From positions 558,001-622,000 of the forward strand of contig CAJINV010000020.1 in assembly GCA_905178155.1 (NCBI GenBank): a stretch of 64,000 bases of DNA. The letters run 5' to 3'. The DNA is from Amoebophrya sp. A120 (lineage: Eukaryota; Sar; Dinophyceae; Syndiniales; Amoebophryaceae). A program made the position numbers and the translations under genes. This document shows, piece after piece, positions 45,201-51,667 of the stretch; the first letter of the stretch is position 1, and each line of letters begins with the position of its first letter. Below the pieces are notes generated by a model. The model was not told where the DNA came from. It saw only the letters and a program-made list of their open reading frames with translations, and made no database searches.

Positions 45201-45276
45201 AAAGCTGTCGGACAGCGAGTACCAAATCGTGGAATTGTATGAAAACGCCGAACGCTATCACAATCGTGTGTCATAG
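30243..45276 (+). CDS. 243-aa protein of unknown function, split by a retroelement lodged in its intron
   Basis: Not recognised. Exons are 30243-30423, 30575-30796, 44718-44974 and 45205-45276, totalling 732 bases (244 codons with stop). Introns 1 and 2 are family B introners; the last (44975-45204) is GT-AG. Intron 2 is enlarged from about 150 bp to 13.9 kb by the retroelement. The protein is soluble, basic to neutral and without low complexity (starts MPLADAPREFKSGTLVLRNK, ends ELYENAERYHNRVS). The aromatic-rich central part and compactness suggest a subunit of a larger complex, perhaps mitochondrial, but nothing proves this. Whether mRNA is still made correctly across the enlarged intron is open. 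The coding sequence itself is undamaged. Confidence 0.82.
30424..30569. mobile_element. Introner, family B (146 bp)
   Basis: Flanked by ACAGA at 30419-30423 and CCAGA at 30570-30574. Ends TATGCATTGCAAAAGTAATG and GCGATACTTTTGCAACGCATA-type complement. Removal joins VVNKQ to TKLPLEVGPWHEGKG in frame. Confidence 0.9.
30931..31758 (+). repeat. Left direct terminal repeat (828 bp)
   Basis: Matches 43851-44678 at a fixed offset of 12920, with three substitutions noticed. It is preceded by nine bases (30922-30930) that the right copy lacks. It contains a 97-codon ATG frame at 31244-31537, conserved in both copies, whose significance is unclear. Confidence 0.95.
32159..32719 (+). CDS. Retroelement ORF1, unknown (186 aa)
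   Basis: First ATG of a frame open from 32081. The protein starts MTSTEPHVTAAAQHH and is Pro/Ser/Thr-rich, then has an aromatic C-terminal part (YWAFGWGTLRWHYDFYRGTW). The Trp/Tyr density suggests a folded or nucleic-acid-binding end. No known domain was recognised. It lies just upstream of the nuclease-like ORF on the same strand. Confidence 0.55.
   Translation: MTSTEPHVTAAAQHHFDAPNQAQDDISNPLPILPSPPPAPYLHRESPRCLPLTTQEQPRSTRQCSGVRASVSNNGLRSSWAPLDSLRTDWKKGSCQDGDGQVTTPRPQPATRLPIRFLSSDSQVDRCSWSTGKEYWAFGWGTLRWHYDFYRGTWRYEDSIDRANHELHYWEDAGFVVENGEIRPRS
32793..33572 (+). CDS. Retroelement GIY-YIG-like endonuclease ORF (259 aa)
   Basis: Residues 191-205 read LIYLRRCSCGLTYVG, matching the (L/G)IY...(Y)VG core of the GIY-YIG nucleases that accompany Penelope-like reverse transcriptases. 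Downstream Arg and His residues (TRFHAHANN) would complete an active site. A Cys-rich segment upstream (CCRAAKGNPCSLC, about 148-160) could be a zinc motif; such a motif precedes the nuclease in several Penelope-like lineages. The expected role is target-DNA nicking for insertion. It is a separate ORF before the reverse transcriptase, whereas the classical arrangement is a C-terminal fusion. The catalytic Glu could not be assigned with certainty. Confidence 0.72.
   Translation: MVSSDMRPQPDTQRQNQITSSPNAADFPEVISITPSSSALQLLKKPSRPLLPNPPRENFLHAVSNSIVAVAEYCDVQQLYTSDIFAIKTEYKSEELPVAWMADFTIPLQMKYASFKKHVLDPNAWCSDRLRPDVFTLDREHMLQCCRAAKGNPCSLCSSASPDRFLQVNGKLLEVRAREQRSCDEAGNTSLIYLRRCSCGLTYVGKAHTGAGAGTRFHAHANNGERVTLESEGRPMYDHQRLYLSHAVTTDISRRGPGR
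34195..34226. repeat. Inverted repeat/hairpin (11-bp stem, 10-base loop)
   Basis: CTGCTAAACCG at 34195-34205 pairs with CGGTTTAGCAG at 34216-34226. The loop is TTTTCCCGCA. Confidence 0.9.
34231..34470 (+). repeat. Tandem ATTTAGC/ATTTAGA repeats with GC spacers
   Basis: First a GATTTAGCATGCT unit repeated about four times. Then alternating CCCCCATTTAGCAC and CATTTAGAAGGGG-like units to about 34470. Confidence 0.9.
34805..40348 (+). CDS. Retroelement reverse transcriptase polyprotein (1847 aa), Penelope-like
   Basis: Copies the element RNA into DNA. The reverse transcriptase lies near the C-terminus. A conserved AFDGYDFERLYT holds the first catalytic Asp (D1531). GMPMG is at 1625-1629, and YLDD at 1665-1668 gives the other two Asp. 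A TTFLDFF motif follows. Upstream, HKAPAYKMRLIAAAT resembles the fingers motif of Penelope-like enzymes, and the C-terminal FPFYLSKFSAAASAVHPE is like their thumb region. The first 1400 residues are unlike known proteins: a segment with CTQD-type repeats (about 130-180), a Cys-bearing region near 36240-36310, coiled-coil-like helices near 37390-37690 and a Ser-rich linker. The frame opens at a TTG at 34796; the first ATG is 34805. The frame is intact, so the copy could be active. Confidence 0.85.
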   Translation: MDKVEANRTATLPDGSTMSQIDAWESFWIIVLRTYLPWGFNLEFKDVTHPSAPRRRPNPEDCSSMCRLLSEQGDVLKVQRLQRNLKRYVAAKHAGNPNFFPTAFPPSRHGAVGSDQHDTHQKRSQSGLLADASGIQCTQDVECTLPGVQCTQDEGFLRPSIPCPQEEGILCTQERDDLLPVSSHPLKTDGQLVEFFVGKRKAQRVVLEAPDLKRRSIVPAAHPPRLRPCRLSDRPRLVELPATAKTPLLPVDPAVTPSRKSSMVQELFRKKFSMVRGSEDRKAAQSMIFTPMAKESPRPDQSSALAVASSTNLLRKHPDEAYTTKLPSNSSEVKKILLAIVWLFFALDPPQDFASSGRWLPVKSWHIGAAKFNTISWLLKIIAGCSKQLLRALRLHLTTAYVLPQQQLFLLQELVESRLRLTKVGGEKQSRDGKKAVIFFYHNKVVDVLNLRSTFRQVLNDRFLAFTYGPPVCLTTFNLRLKAIPHACSELKCACADYRRYFTDGCTWGGHLAMPATADNIQLLCGPTLDSVASSKVALLMRPKFRVEQKFSATKLLERVNIEEQELIQDVRHFFWYNTVPDGADKQEEVDWNTADGSAAPVPVPDANGNVYDRAASNTFEWGKFSTAFEIVRSLQQLFVFGYYDKATSTTWMMCKSLYTALLMEDLGLAGRGSFPTGTSTDYHRADFVPAPTAPYQDPALTQANPILPAPAPPSALSPGNTPPRDALPSAHLIPASQPSHDRGQNILLDPPRGLFHGTSTAAPSRSRVSGTQLQKPTIKPPRSGASVVVSNFRSADCPSSRQPRAGSSEVVSPPILDVVPPTFLSPQAAPGNSSSSSSYEPQANRGLYLKRNKYGLPASSSDKIEALDRDLIDETKKELHGVRNLMQFVLRKSEKLLQLGKVKSTDQPHVLLQAKIKLHAEIDAAIEMAQDEMEKSRKHTKLQQQLERAEADRKAVQAELKQCLPKSSVPVAASVNTHHVRPFPSALSGRRQSLLWKLSTHAGWRVISRSLLKGVKGVGCALDMQRAANSGLEKLAVFDLRAGITPGITLKALDSVPQAGSIVAFQHQKLYTSTAILSKAPILQMQAGPEKSQWLSPIFVLSNAAVQILFRDETKRNFLQWTAESINLGPFSAKLKENPLPVTVLDAWVSRHEVAELLQMGMNPHNDLNPPANKMSSLLLDVDPLTAFEMWLDDDTEQGENPPPGDLLGAVPDPNSNSSPDVLQPGPLFETAVNLLDVAAGVAEEPEDMDFQPEQQLLNSMEVASQHDSSSRNLPSTILAADGKINMGRWVEGQHAALNIPSGSAVSARSARPPGPRTPSPRSSTSSSSSDTSSSSSSTPLLSDSESDWSQQPPPVVSDLANLATQIPNLNSKGNWIQQGVDHRGCKVRPLLPIWQARRNFSFLKSEFPPADQSLHEVYRPTTAGQIDEIVEQLSSFAPALHARVKQKQASAHPAYYAVIKGHKAPAYKMRLIAAATDKTVLHAPGKVLHLILSAVMQEFKSRVWPGAWSVESSEEALSRVTKGGFAAFDGYDFERLYTGLEHSFLCHNLHQLNCCVFQAGGFQSVVLGYDRNRKGPNKEFAFLSRDAPTSSSWSLSDIDSLVRWCCASCYIGIADLLFLQVRGMPMGITPAPRMADGGLSWSEYVFITSPAGQQYRFLQILRYLDDLLSPIRLPLHLIYPRALACKPETLGTVTTTFLDFFLDASIPKRLLYCMYDKTRTFPFYLSKFSAAASAVHPETHQSAFSSAVIRAYKRNYLVVHFLRDVVELLVRFTLNGTYQRSFPVKACRLLVSRHEIPKWFTTEKLVSTMGDWMKQMQTETQAILHPSWQQFRQNSSGPVAPATVR
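40349..41783 (+). other. AT-rich noncoding spacer of the retroelement
   Basis: About 1.4 kb without meaningful open frames. It follows the reverse transcriptase stop and contains two short copies of a CTTTCGAAGATT-like sequence near 40393-40425. No further structure recognised. Confidence 0.55.
41784..42320 (+). CDS. Retroelement accessory ORF without ATG start
   Basis: A 178-codon open frame starting at GTG 41784, with no early in-frame ATG. It ends 82 bases inside the next ORF, which is in another frame. Its protein (for example AYTHDIPLPFHSHESGHGWF) looks biased like real coding sequence. It may be joined to the next ORF by frameshifting or splicing. Confidence 0.4.
   Translation: MAWQSPPPHRHRRPAPLLAELGPDPTLLRALRFPEQLPGRISLDTAYTHDIPLPFHSHESGHGWFSESNFYGKHLFSTPPEVRIRREVLRQEQARVGAFNKGLASPDWSISSPYRDYQSGVKPVQARAVRLTTGTSNPFLPSSPERLLVRRGWSTIQIEKECFGSPCALRATSSKQRR
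42347..43273 (+). CDS. Retroelement accessory ORF, unknown (308 aa)
   Basis: First ATG of a frame open from 42239. The protein (starts MALAHNNGSIFAFNLQECRR) is acidic, rich in Pro, Ser, Asn and Gln, and ends SELSLMAAGRL. No domain was recognised. It could be a nucleocapsid-like protein by position only. Together with the preceding frame it may form one product. Confidence 0.5.
   Translation: MALAHNNGSIFAFNLQECRRMLAVTNNAAPDTPRPPVQLQPDSACSYQSARESRISSERSFGENVCVVLDFDRDFPVPNYNNPVRFIPNNPFAWEGLAGARMDEGVAEQDIVLQTARSPFSDIELLDFPPSPPFGHSPCRYFAYLQQFQEDMDNLRAEPEPEPCNPFLMSPRSPLLTNPSIFQIEQIELDTTGSLPYTRYPNPSPESLSTYGLYDLDLPVHHQLGSPHQATLQINFSQDCQQFLQFHDNLDTNNILRQNRMHLTFLQGDNAGTNPNRIRGDNQGENQRRTFSPSPTPSELSLMAAGRL
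43274..43850 (+). other. 3' noncoding part of the retroelement
   Basis: AT-rich, no meaningful frame. Leads into the right terminal repeat. Confidence 0.5.
43851..44678 (+). repeat. Right direct terminal repeat (828 bp)
   Basis: Near-identical to 30931-31758. Ends ATGTCATG directly before the CATTTATACG target duplication. Confidence 0.95.
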
Positions 45277-45506
45277 CGATCGCATTCCGAATAGACTGAG
45301 ATGAGAAAGCGTCCCCTTGAATGTGGTCAGTTTTATTTCATGCCTGCATGAAGAACATGAAGATCAACACATTACTTGTGTGCCTCGGTGTGACGCGTTG
45401 AGCAAAAACTTGTACCGCAGAAGATTGCTGCACTTCTACTTATAGCCGTGTCTTTATGTTTGTGAATGTGATGCAAAGTTGCGCCGCAATGTGAATAAAC
45501 TAACAG

Positions 45507-46272
45507 TGGTAGCGTCTATTGTCGTTGCGATAAAGTGGCTATTCAAGTGTGGTGCTCCGAGAAGCGCGATTGGATTCCCTGCGGCCGCGACTACATCCGT
45601 CATGACTCCGACTTGTGCGCCGACGGTAGTATTCTCGACTGGGTCACAAAAAATCCGAAGATGAACGAAAAAACAAAAAGCCAAAACAGCAGTACGTCAG
45701 CATCTTCATCCTCATCTTTTTCTACAACTGCTTCAAGAAGTGCTGGTGCTTCAGTTCTTCACAACAAGAACTCTTCTGGTCCACCTCCTGCTCGTCCTCA
45801 CGGTTCACAGGAGGCCGCAGTTGTAGAACCTGCTTCCAGTTCAAGTTCTTCTACTTCTTCCTTTTCGACATCTTCTCCGTCGCAGAAGGAGCTGATGAGG
45901 AAGCTGATGAGGTCGCTGTACGAAAGCCCGCGACTGGTCACGAAACTCGAGGAAAAGTTTGAGAAGCTGAAGGCTGCTGAGGCGGCCGGAGGGGGGCAGG
46001 AGCAACATTTGTACAAGGGCTGGTCTGTCCGCCTGATGGACCACGTGATCAAGCAGTACAAAAAAGAGAAGCCGCGGGACTACCAAATGGCGACAGCAGC
46101 GGAAAACCTATACAAGCACTGGAGACACCACCCAGGCGCCCGGGCAGAGGTCGAGGCCGCGGTCGCGAAGAAGGAAAGTTTGCGCATCGCCGGGACGACG
46201 TTCTCTTTCGAACAGTGCCAATTTGTACTGCGCGAAATCGACAAGAAGGAGGGAAAAATGTTGGAGAACTAG
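45507..46272 (+). CDS. Unknown protein, 5' exon unresolved
   Basis: Not recognised. The frame is open from a likely splice acceptor (TAACAG at 45501-45506) and runs to the stop at 46270-46272. The first part is Cys- and Asp-rich (AIQVWCSEKRDWIPCGRDY, then DSDLCADGS) and may be a small extracellular-type domain. A Ser-rich linker follows, then a helical, Lys/Glu-rich C-terminal half (LMRSLYESPRLVTKLEEKF and on to EGKMLEN). No ATG precedes the Cys part in frame. A short upstream frame MKNMKINTLLVCL at 45348 resembles a signal peptide start, but its phase was not reconciled. An ATG at 45661 would drop the Cys region. Confidence 0.6.
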
Positions 46273-47020
46273 TGTGATGTATGCCTAATTCCATCCCTAT
46301 GGTTTTATCCCTTTGCCAAAAAAAAAAACTACATTTATTAATCAGTGCCTTTGTTCTTCTACGCTAGTTTTGTCGCTTTTTTTTGTACATCTTTTTGTCC
46401 TCGCCGGAATACGAATAGGAATTCATTTTCTCCGACTTGCAGACGGCGCTGCATATTGTTTGCAATGTACGTGTCATGTAGATCTAGATTGTTCTTCGTC
46501 GAATACCGATATCACCGTCCCGATGATATACTTATTCCAGAATAGCGGAACAGTAACGACAAAAAGACCCATCAAGTTTGAAGGCGATTTTTGGGATCTA
46601 GTTCGCAGTCTCAGCACACGTCAGCCAGAACTCCAGTGACGACCACCAGCAACTGCTAGATGGCCTGCAACAGTTCAAAAAATAGTTGTTCCCAGGACCC
46701 GTTGAAGGTGGTTATCGTTCAACAGAAACAAAGGAAAAAAGATCCAGTTTTATTTCGCTTTTAGAATAAAACGTTTCTTCGTCTTCTTGCAGCACTGAAA
46801 GTCGTGGGTGTTTTTAGAAGTGTTCTCAGACGTCGTGTGTAGCTTCCTCACATCTGATCAGATCCGCACCGGAGGCTCCATCCGATAGTGTTTTCGCATC
46901 GCTACTCGTTCATTACGACTGCGAAGCTAGGTCTTGGTCTATCGGAGTTGTAGTAGCTGCAGCTACAACCAGTTTTCTTGTTCGCGACTCCACTCTCAAT
47001 TATCTTTATCATTGAACAAG
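46273..47020 (+). other. Intergenic region
   Basis: Contains a poly-A run near 46320 and an open frame at 46313-46639 with a hydrophobic start but no ATG. I see no firm gene. Presumed UTRs and promoter. Confidence 0.4.
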
Positions 47021-50000
47021 ATGTCTTCGCTTCGCCGTTGGTTTCAGTTTCTTTCCCTTTGCACGAGTTCTTATGCCTTGATGTTCTTTTCAGCGTGTAG
47101 TGTTGCTTTCTTGTTCGGCGTAGCCACGCCCTCGACCAGCGCGGCTGCAACAACTCCGCCGTCGGAGAAAGGAGCAAGCACGGCGAAAAGTAAGAACACC
47201 AAGGAGATCAAAACTCCAGTAGTGGAGGACCACACGACCATCCTGCCCGACCTGGTCGCGCACCTGCGCAACGGCAGATGGGACAAGGCGCAGCAGGCCG
47301 CGCAGCGGGTGCACGCGCTGAAGAAGAACAAGCAGAAGATTGTGCAGGTGGTGCAGGACAGTGTGGCGGACACGAAGAAAAAGGCCGATGAGCTCCTGCT
47401 CTACCTAAACCGGCAGTTTGCCATCCCGGACGAGCTGCCCTGCGCGTCCCGGTGGGCGCAGAATGGCACGCACGTGCTGCTGCAAGTGCGGTTCGGAAAG
47501 TCGTGGCAGGGGCACTCCGCCCACTGGGGCCAGCGGTACAGCACGAAGGGCGGCGAGGGCTTGATCGAGCAGAACGCGCAGGGAATCCAGGAATTGTTGA
47601 AAATGGACCTGACTCCGATCAGCGGCAAGACCAACCACGCCTTCAGTCTATCCATCGTGGGGCAGATCGGCACCAAACGCTACAAGTTCGTGGTGCCCGA
47701 AACGGAGCTCTTCGCGGAGGTGCACAGCCGGTTCCGGCACGAGATAAGCTTTCGCAACGCGAAGGGGTCCATGCAGATGAGCCGGGGGGCGCAGCTGCCC
47801 GAGCTCAAGCTGTTTTTCCAGAAGAAATATGCGTTCGCAAAAGCATCGTACAACTCGTAGAAATTGCAGTCATGCATGACAAATCTCTTTCCAAATACTT
47901 AACCTGAAACAGCATCATAAATTCCATTTTTTTTCTTTCTGAAATTTGTGATGCGATTCATACGTAGTACGAGCATGCCTTTGCTGTGCATAAGACGGTC
48001 CGGAACTTCTTCTGGTCCCGCTTCTCCAAGGAGGAGCATCTCGTCCAAGAATACCTCGCCTCCACGAGCACCACGACCACCACGACGACGACAAAAAAGA
48101 AGAAGCGAAAAGGGAAGCAAACCACCGCCACGACCACCACGACCAAGTCACCGATGCCGCTACCGGAGTTTTCCATCGGTCTCCTCGACGTTGTGGAGGA
48201 CAATGTGGAGGAGAGCTTGGACCTCAGCGGCATCACGCCGGACGTGCACCTCGCGCGAAACAGCGGGCCCGTGTGCGCACCTCTAATCTACTGTCCGATG
48301 ACAGACATGTGTGTGGAGAAGTGCGAGCTGTGTACTAGTACTAGTAGCACAACAAGAACTTCTAGCACGTCGAACAAAGTGTTCCAGGGCGTGTGCGTGC
48401 CGAAGGAAAAGCCGAAAGTGGACTGCAGCAAGGCGAGGTTTGTGGATTGGAACCTGCAGGAAAAGAAGATCGCTGGCGTTCTCATGCTCGACGATGTTTT
48501 GGGCCGGGACGACATTTGGACCTCGAAGAGCGCGGTGGTGCGGGAGGGACAAACAACAAGGAGTTCTAAAGAATCACAAAAGGTAGAAAAGGCGGTAAAA
48601 CCAAGCCTCCTCCGTCTGGACACGCACACGCAGCACTTGTCTCGCGAATGGCTGCTGCAGACGGCGCAGTTCTCGCAAGAACAACTACCTCCGAAGAGCA
48701 GTGCGAACAGTGCCACTACAGAAAACGAGCAGAACCGTCTCCACACTGCATCTTCAGATGACAGGACCAAAGCCGGTCATGAAGTTGTTGTACTAGGCCA
48801 AGAGCAAGACACTAAGAAACTTCTCGTCCCTCCGTACGTTAGCCGAATCGGGCTGGAGGTGGAAAATGTTCCCTTCGTCAGTGTGGATCTGGAATTTTTG
48901 GAAGACGACCACCGCGTCTCTTGCGAGAGCATCCCTGTCCACGACCGGCTGGTGATGCAGCTCGGCATCGTGGAGCTCAACGCCTTCCACGACGAAAACC
49001 CGTTGGCGGACGCGCTGACGGGCAACCTCACCCTGCACGTCTCTGCTATGGAAGCGTCAGGTTTGAAATCGTCAAAGTTGAAAGAATTTGTAATGCATAA
49101 AATGCATGACCCGAGGCGCGTGTGTTGCAGAGCAGGCAAGTGAGGCCGACTGTAAGCCTGTTTGGGGTGACAGCTCGAGCTGCTAAAGTAGCACGAGAAA
49201 ATCGCTCTTCTTTGCCTAAACAGCATGACAAACTGGATTTAGGGACCGCCGAAATTTGTCATGCGCCACTTGAAAACTGGGCTCCAACTAGCATCCATTT
49301 TATGCATGACAAATTATTTCAACTTTGTCGATTTCAACTCTGACACATCCATATCTGACCGAAAAAACACGCACGGTGTTCACGTCTACTTCTCGCGCGG
49401 GGGGGCGGACGCCACGAAGATTGAGCTGCCGGAGCCGGAGAGCTTGTTCATCTTTGGGGATAAAGATGATGATGGGGAGAAAAAAAGTGAGCAGGAACAT
49501 CAAGCGCTTGAGGCGAAACAGCGGCAAGTCCAAAACATGCTCCTGCACCCCGAAGCGGCGGCGGCCGTCCGCGAAGACCAGGAGCAGCAAAATTCTGCGA
49601 GGAACTCGGCGGGCGACCAGTCTTCACCTCCCACGTGGCAGTACGCTCCCGGGGGCATGGATACCAGCGGGAGTAATTATGCGGGGACGAAAAAGGGAGG
49701 AAAAATGAACAACAGTAGCCCAAAAATTATGCCCGCGTTGCGATTCGAGCTCGTCGATAATGAAGCTGATGAGCAAGCAGATCGTAAAAATGCTTCTCCT
49801 CGCCGTCAGGACGTCCCGCAAGCTTTCAGCTTCTCCGGGGGAAAGGTGTCCTTTGTGTCAGAGGAAACCGACACACGCGGTCTCGGCTCGGCGACGCTCA
49901 CGTTCCGTCTGGAAAACGTAACCTTCGCGCGGGGTGCGACGCACTGGACGGCTTTGCCGTACCACCGAGACGTCGAGGGCGTGAACGAGCGCTCGGTCGC

Positions 50001-50909
50001 CTTAACCGACGCGCAGAAACCGAAACGCCTTGCTGCGCTCGTGGTATAGTGTGGAGTTGAATTATGATGTTGAAGAGGTTTGGCGATAATTTAGATTTTG
50101 TGCACGACCAGTTGTAGTTTTCTTTCTTTCATCTTTATCCACTCGTGGACGTACTTGTAATTGTATGAGTTTCCTTCGAAGTAGTCGTGAAATCAGATAG
50201 AGTTCAGGAGATGAAGTTACCTCTCGTCCTCGTCCAGGTAACGGAAGATGAATACCTCATCCCGACCGTGGTCTCCGTCGGCCTGACCCCCGCGTTTCGC
50301 GACAACTCCGCCACCGGTGTTGTCGTTTACGAAGCCGTGAACTGTGAGAAGCTTGAGAAGGGGGAGAGCCGGGTGCTGCAGGTAGACAAAGCGGCTATGG
50401 AAAAACGTTGCTTGGACACGAAGGAGGCCGTTAAAGTCCATTTCGAAGCAGGGAAGGACAATGACGCGCTGACCGCGGCGCAGAAAATGTACAGCACGTC
50501 GCAAGTCGTCCGCGGCCGGAAACTGACGCAGTCCAGCCACCGGAGCCCGCTGCGGTACGCCGGGCGGGAGGTGGACGGGTTTTTGGTGCACGCACTCAAC
50601 GACATTGGAGAGTCGGAGGATCCGTTCTTCCGCGCCGGAGTGGTGGATAAAAAGATGAGTCAGCTGGACCACGGCCGGAAAGACCACCGGGAAGACGAGT
50701 TGAAGCGGTACCTGAAGCACGCCGAGTCGTTGTACGTGGAGAAATCGAAACATTACGCCAACGCGGAAAGTTTGATCAACATGCGCCAGTTGGCGTTGAC
50801 GGCGGAGCCGGAGCTGGGGCTCTTGCTGGCGGGATTCACCGAGGAAGAAAACAAGGCCGCTGGTAGGGGCGGGGCAGACGCGTCACAGTCTCACGCAGGT
50901 GACCTTTGA
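47021..50909 (+). CDS. Secretory protein of unknown function (1070 aa)
   Basis: Not recognised as a whole. Exons 47021-47827, 47998-49046, 49359-50043 and 50238-50909 total 3213 bases, exactly 1071 codons. Two introns are introners, and the last (50044-50237) is GT-AG. The N-terminus MSSLRRWFQFLSLCTSSYAL and the following hydrophobic stretch look like a signal peptide. Near residues 145-265 is a region starting CASRWAQNGTHVLLQVRFGK that could be a CS/p23-like beta-sandwich (weak call). A Thr/Lys-rich linker follows, then a Cys cluster (CPMTDMCVEKCELC), further beta-rich segments and a helical C-terminal quarter. An extracellular or endomembrane multidomain protein is the best reading. Confidence 0.78.
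47828..47992. mobile_element. Introner, family B (165 bp)
   Basis: Flanked by AGAAA at 47823-47827 and AGACG at 47993-47997. Ends TATGCGTTCGCAAAAGCATC and a diverged complement ending TGCCTTTGCTGTGCATA. Removal joins FFQKK to VRNFFWSRF in frame. Confidence 0.87.
49047..49353. mobile_element. Introner, family C (307 bp)
   Basis: Flanked by TCTGC at 49042-49046 and TCTGA at 49354-49358. Starts TATGGAAGCGTCAGG and ends TCTGACACATCCATA. Same length as the family C copy at 22901. Confidence 0.92.
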
Positions 50910-51667
50910 CAAGAATAAAGTTCGTGCACGACGAGAAGCAGAAGCACCGCTGTGCGTCATGCTGCTAGCTTGAAAAATGCAGTCGAGCAAGGAAGTAATT
51001 CCAAGAAATGAAACTGTACGGCTACGGCCATAATGATTATGATGTGGCTCACCAAACCTAATAAAAACCTTTCTTTTGCCGATTCGTCGCATTCGGATGA
51101 AACGATGCCGACATGCTCTGGACCGTCGTTGGGCAGCAGCCTGATAAGAATGACAAATTTTGGTACTTAAGAAGATTAAAACCCTTCCCGGACGAAGCAG
51201 CAATGCGGCTTCTTATTCAGCGGCGCAGCGCGCCGAAACAGCTGCTGGAAATTTCGTAATGTACCACTCTTCCTTTTGTGCTTATGTCTGGTGTTTTTGG
51301 GAGCGATAGAGTGTCAACAATAAACTGATCGAGGCTCCTTCTTGCGTACATAACGAAAGAAAGATATCTGTTGCAGGCAAAGAACTACCCTGGCTTCGAA
51401 GTGAGAGAACACAACAAGGAGTGGCAAAATGGCAAAGGACCATACGTAATCCCACTTCGCGGAAGAAGAAACAAAATGAGCGGCGGTGGTCGTGTGGCCT
51501 TGTCCACGTCTTGGTGTACCAGCACAACGACTCGCAGCGTCAACGCGGCCGCTCGCCGAATCGAGGACGCAGGAGCAAGAACAACTCCGAGTCGTTCTTG
51601 TCTTTGGTGCGCTACTTGTTCTACTTGAGCCAGTCCGCAACAACGTCAGTCAAGAGCGGACGACACG
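50910..51667 (+). other. Intergenic region
   Basis: Between two genes. Open frames overlap at 51371-51628 and 51421-51873, in different phases from the cyclase exon. They are probably chance frames in a 5' UTR. No introner ends seen. Confidence 0.4.

Noticed and set aside
46313-46639. Hydrophobic open frame as a membrane protein gene
   Set aside because: It starts at TTG next to a poly-A run, lacks an ATG and has no supporting exon signals.
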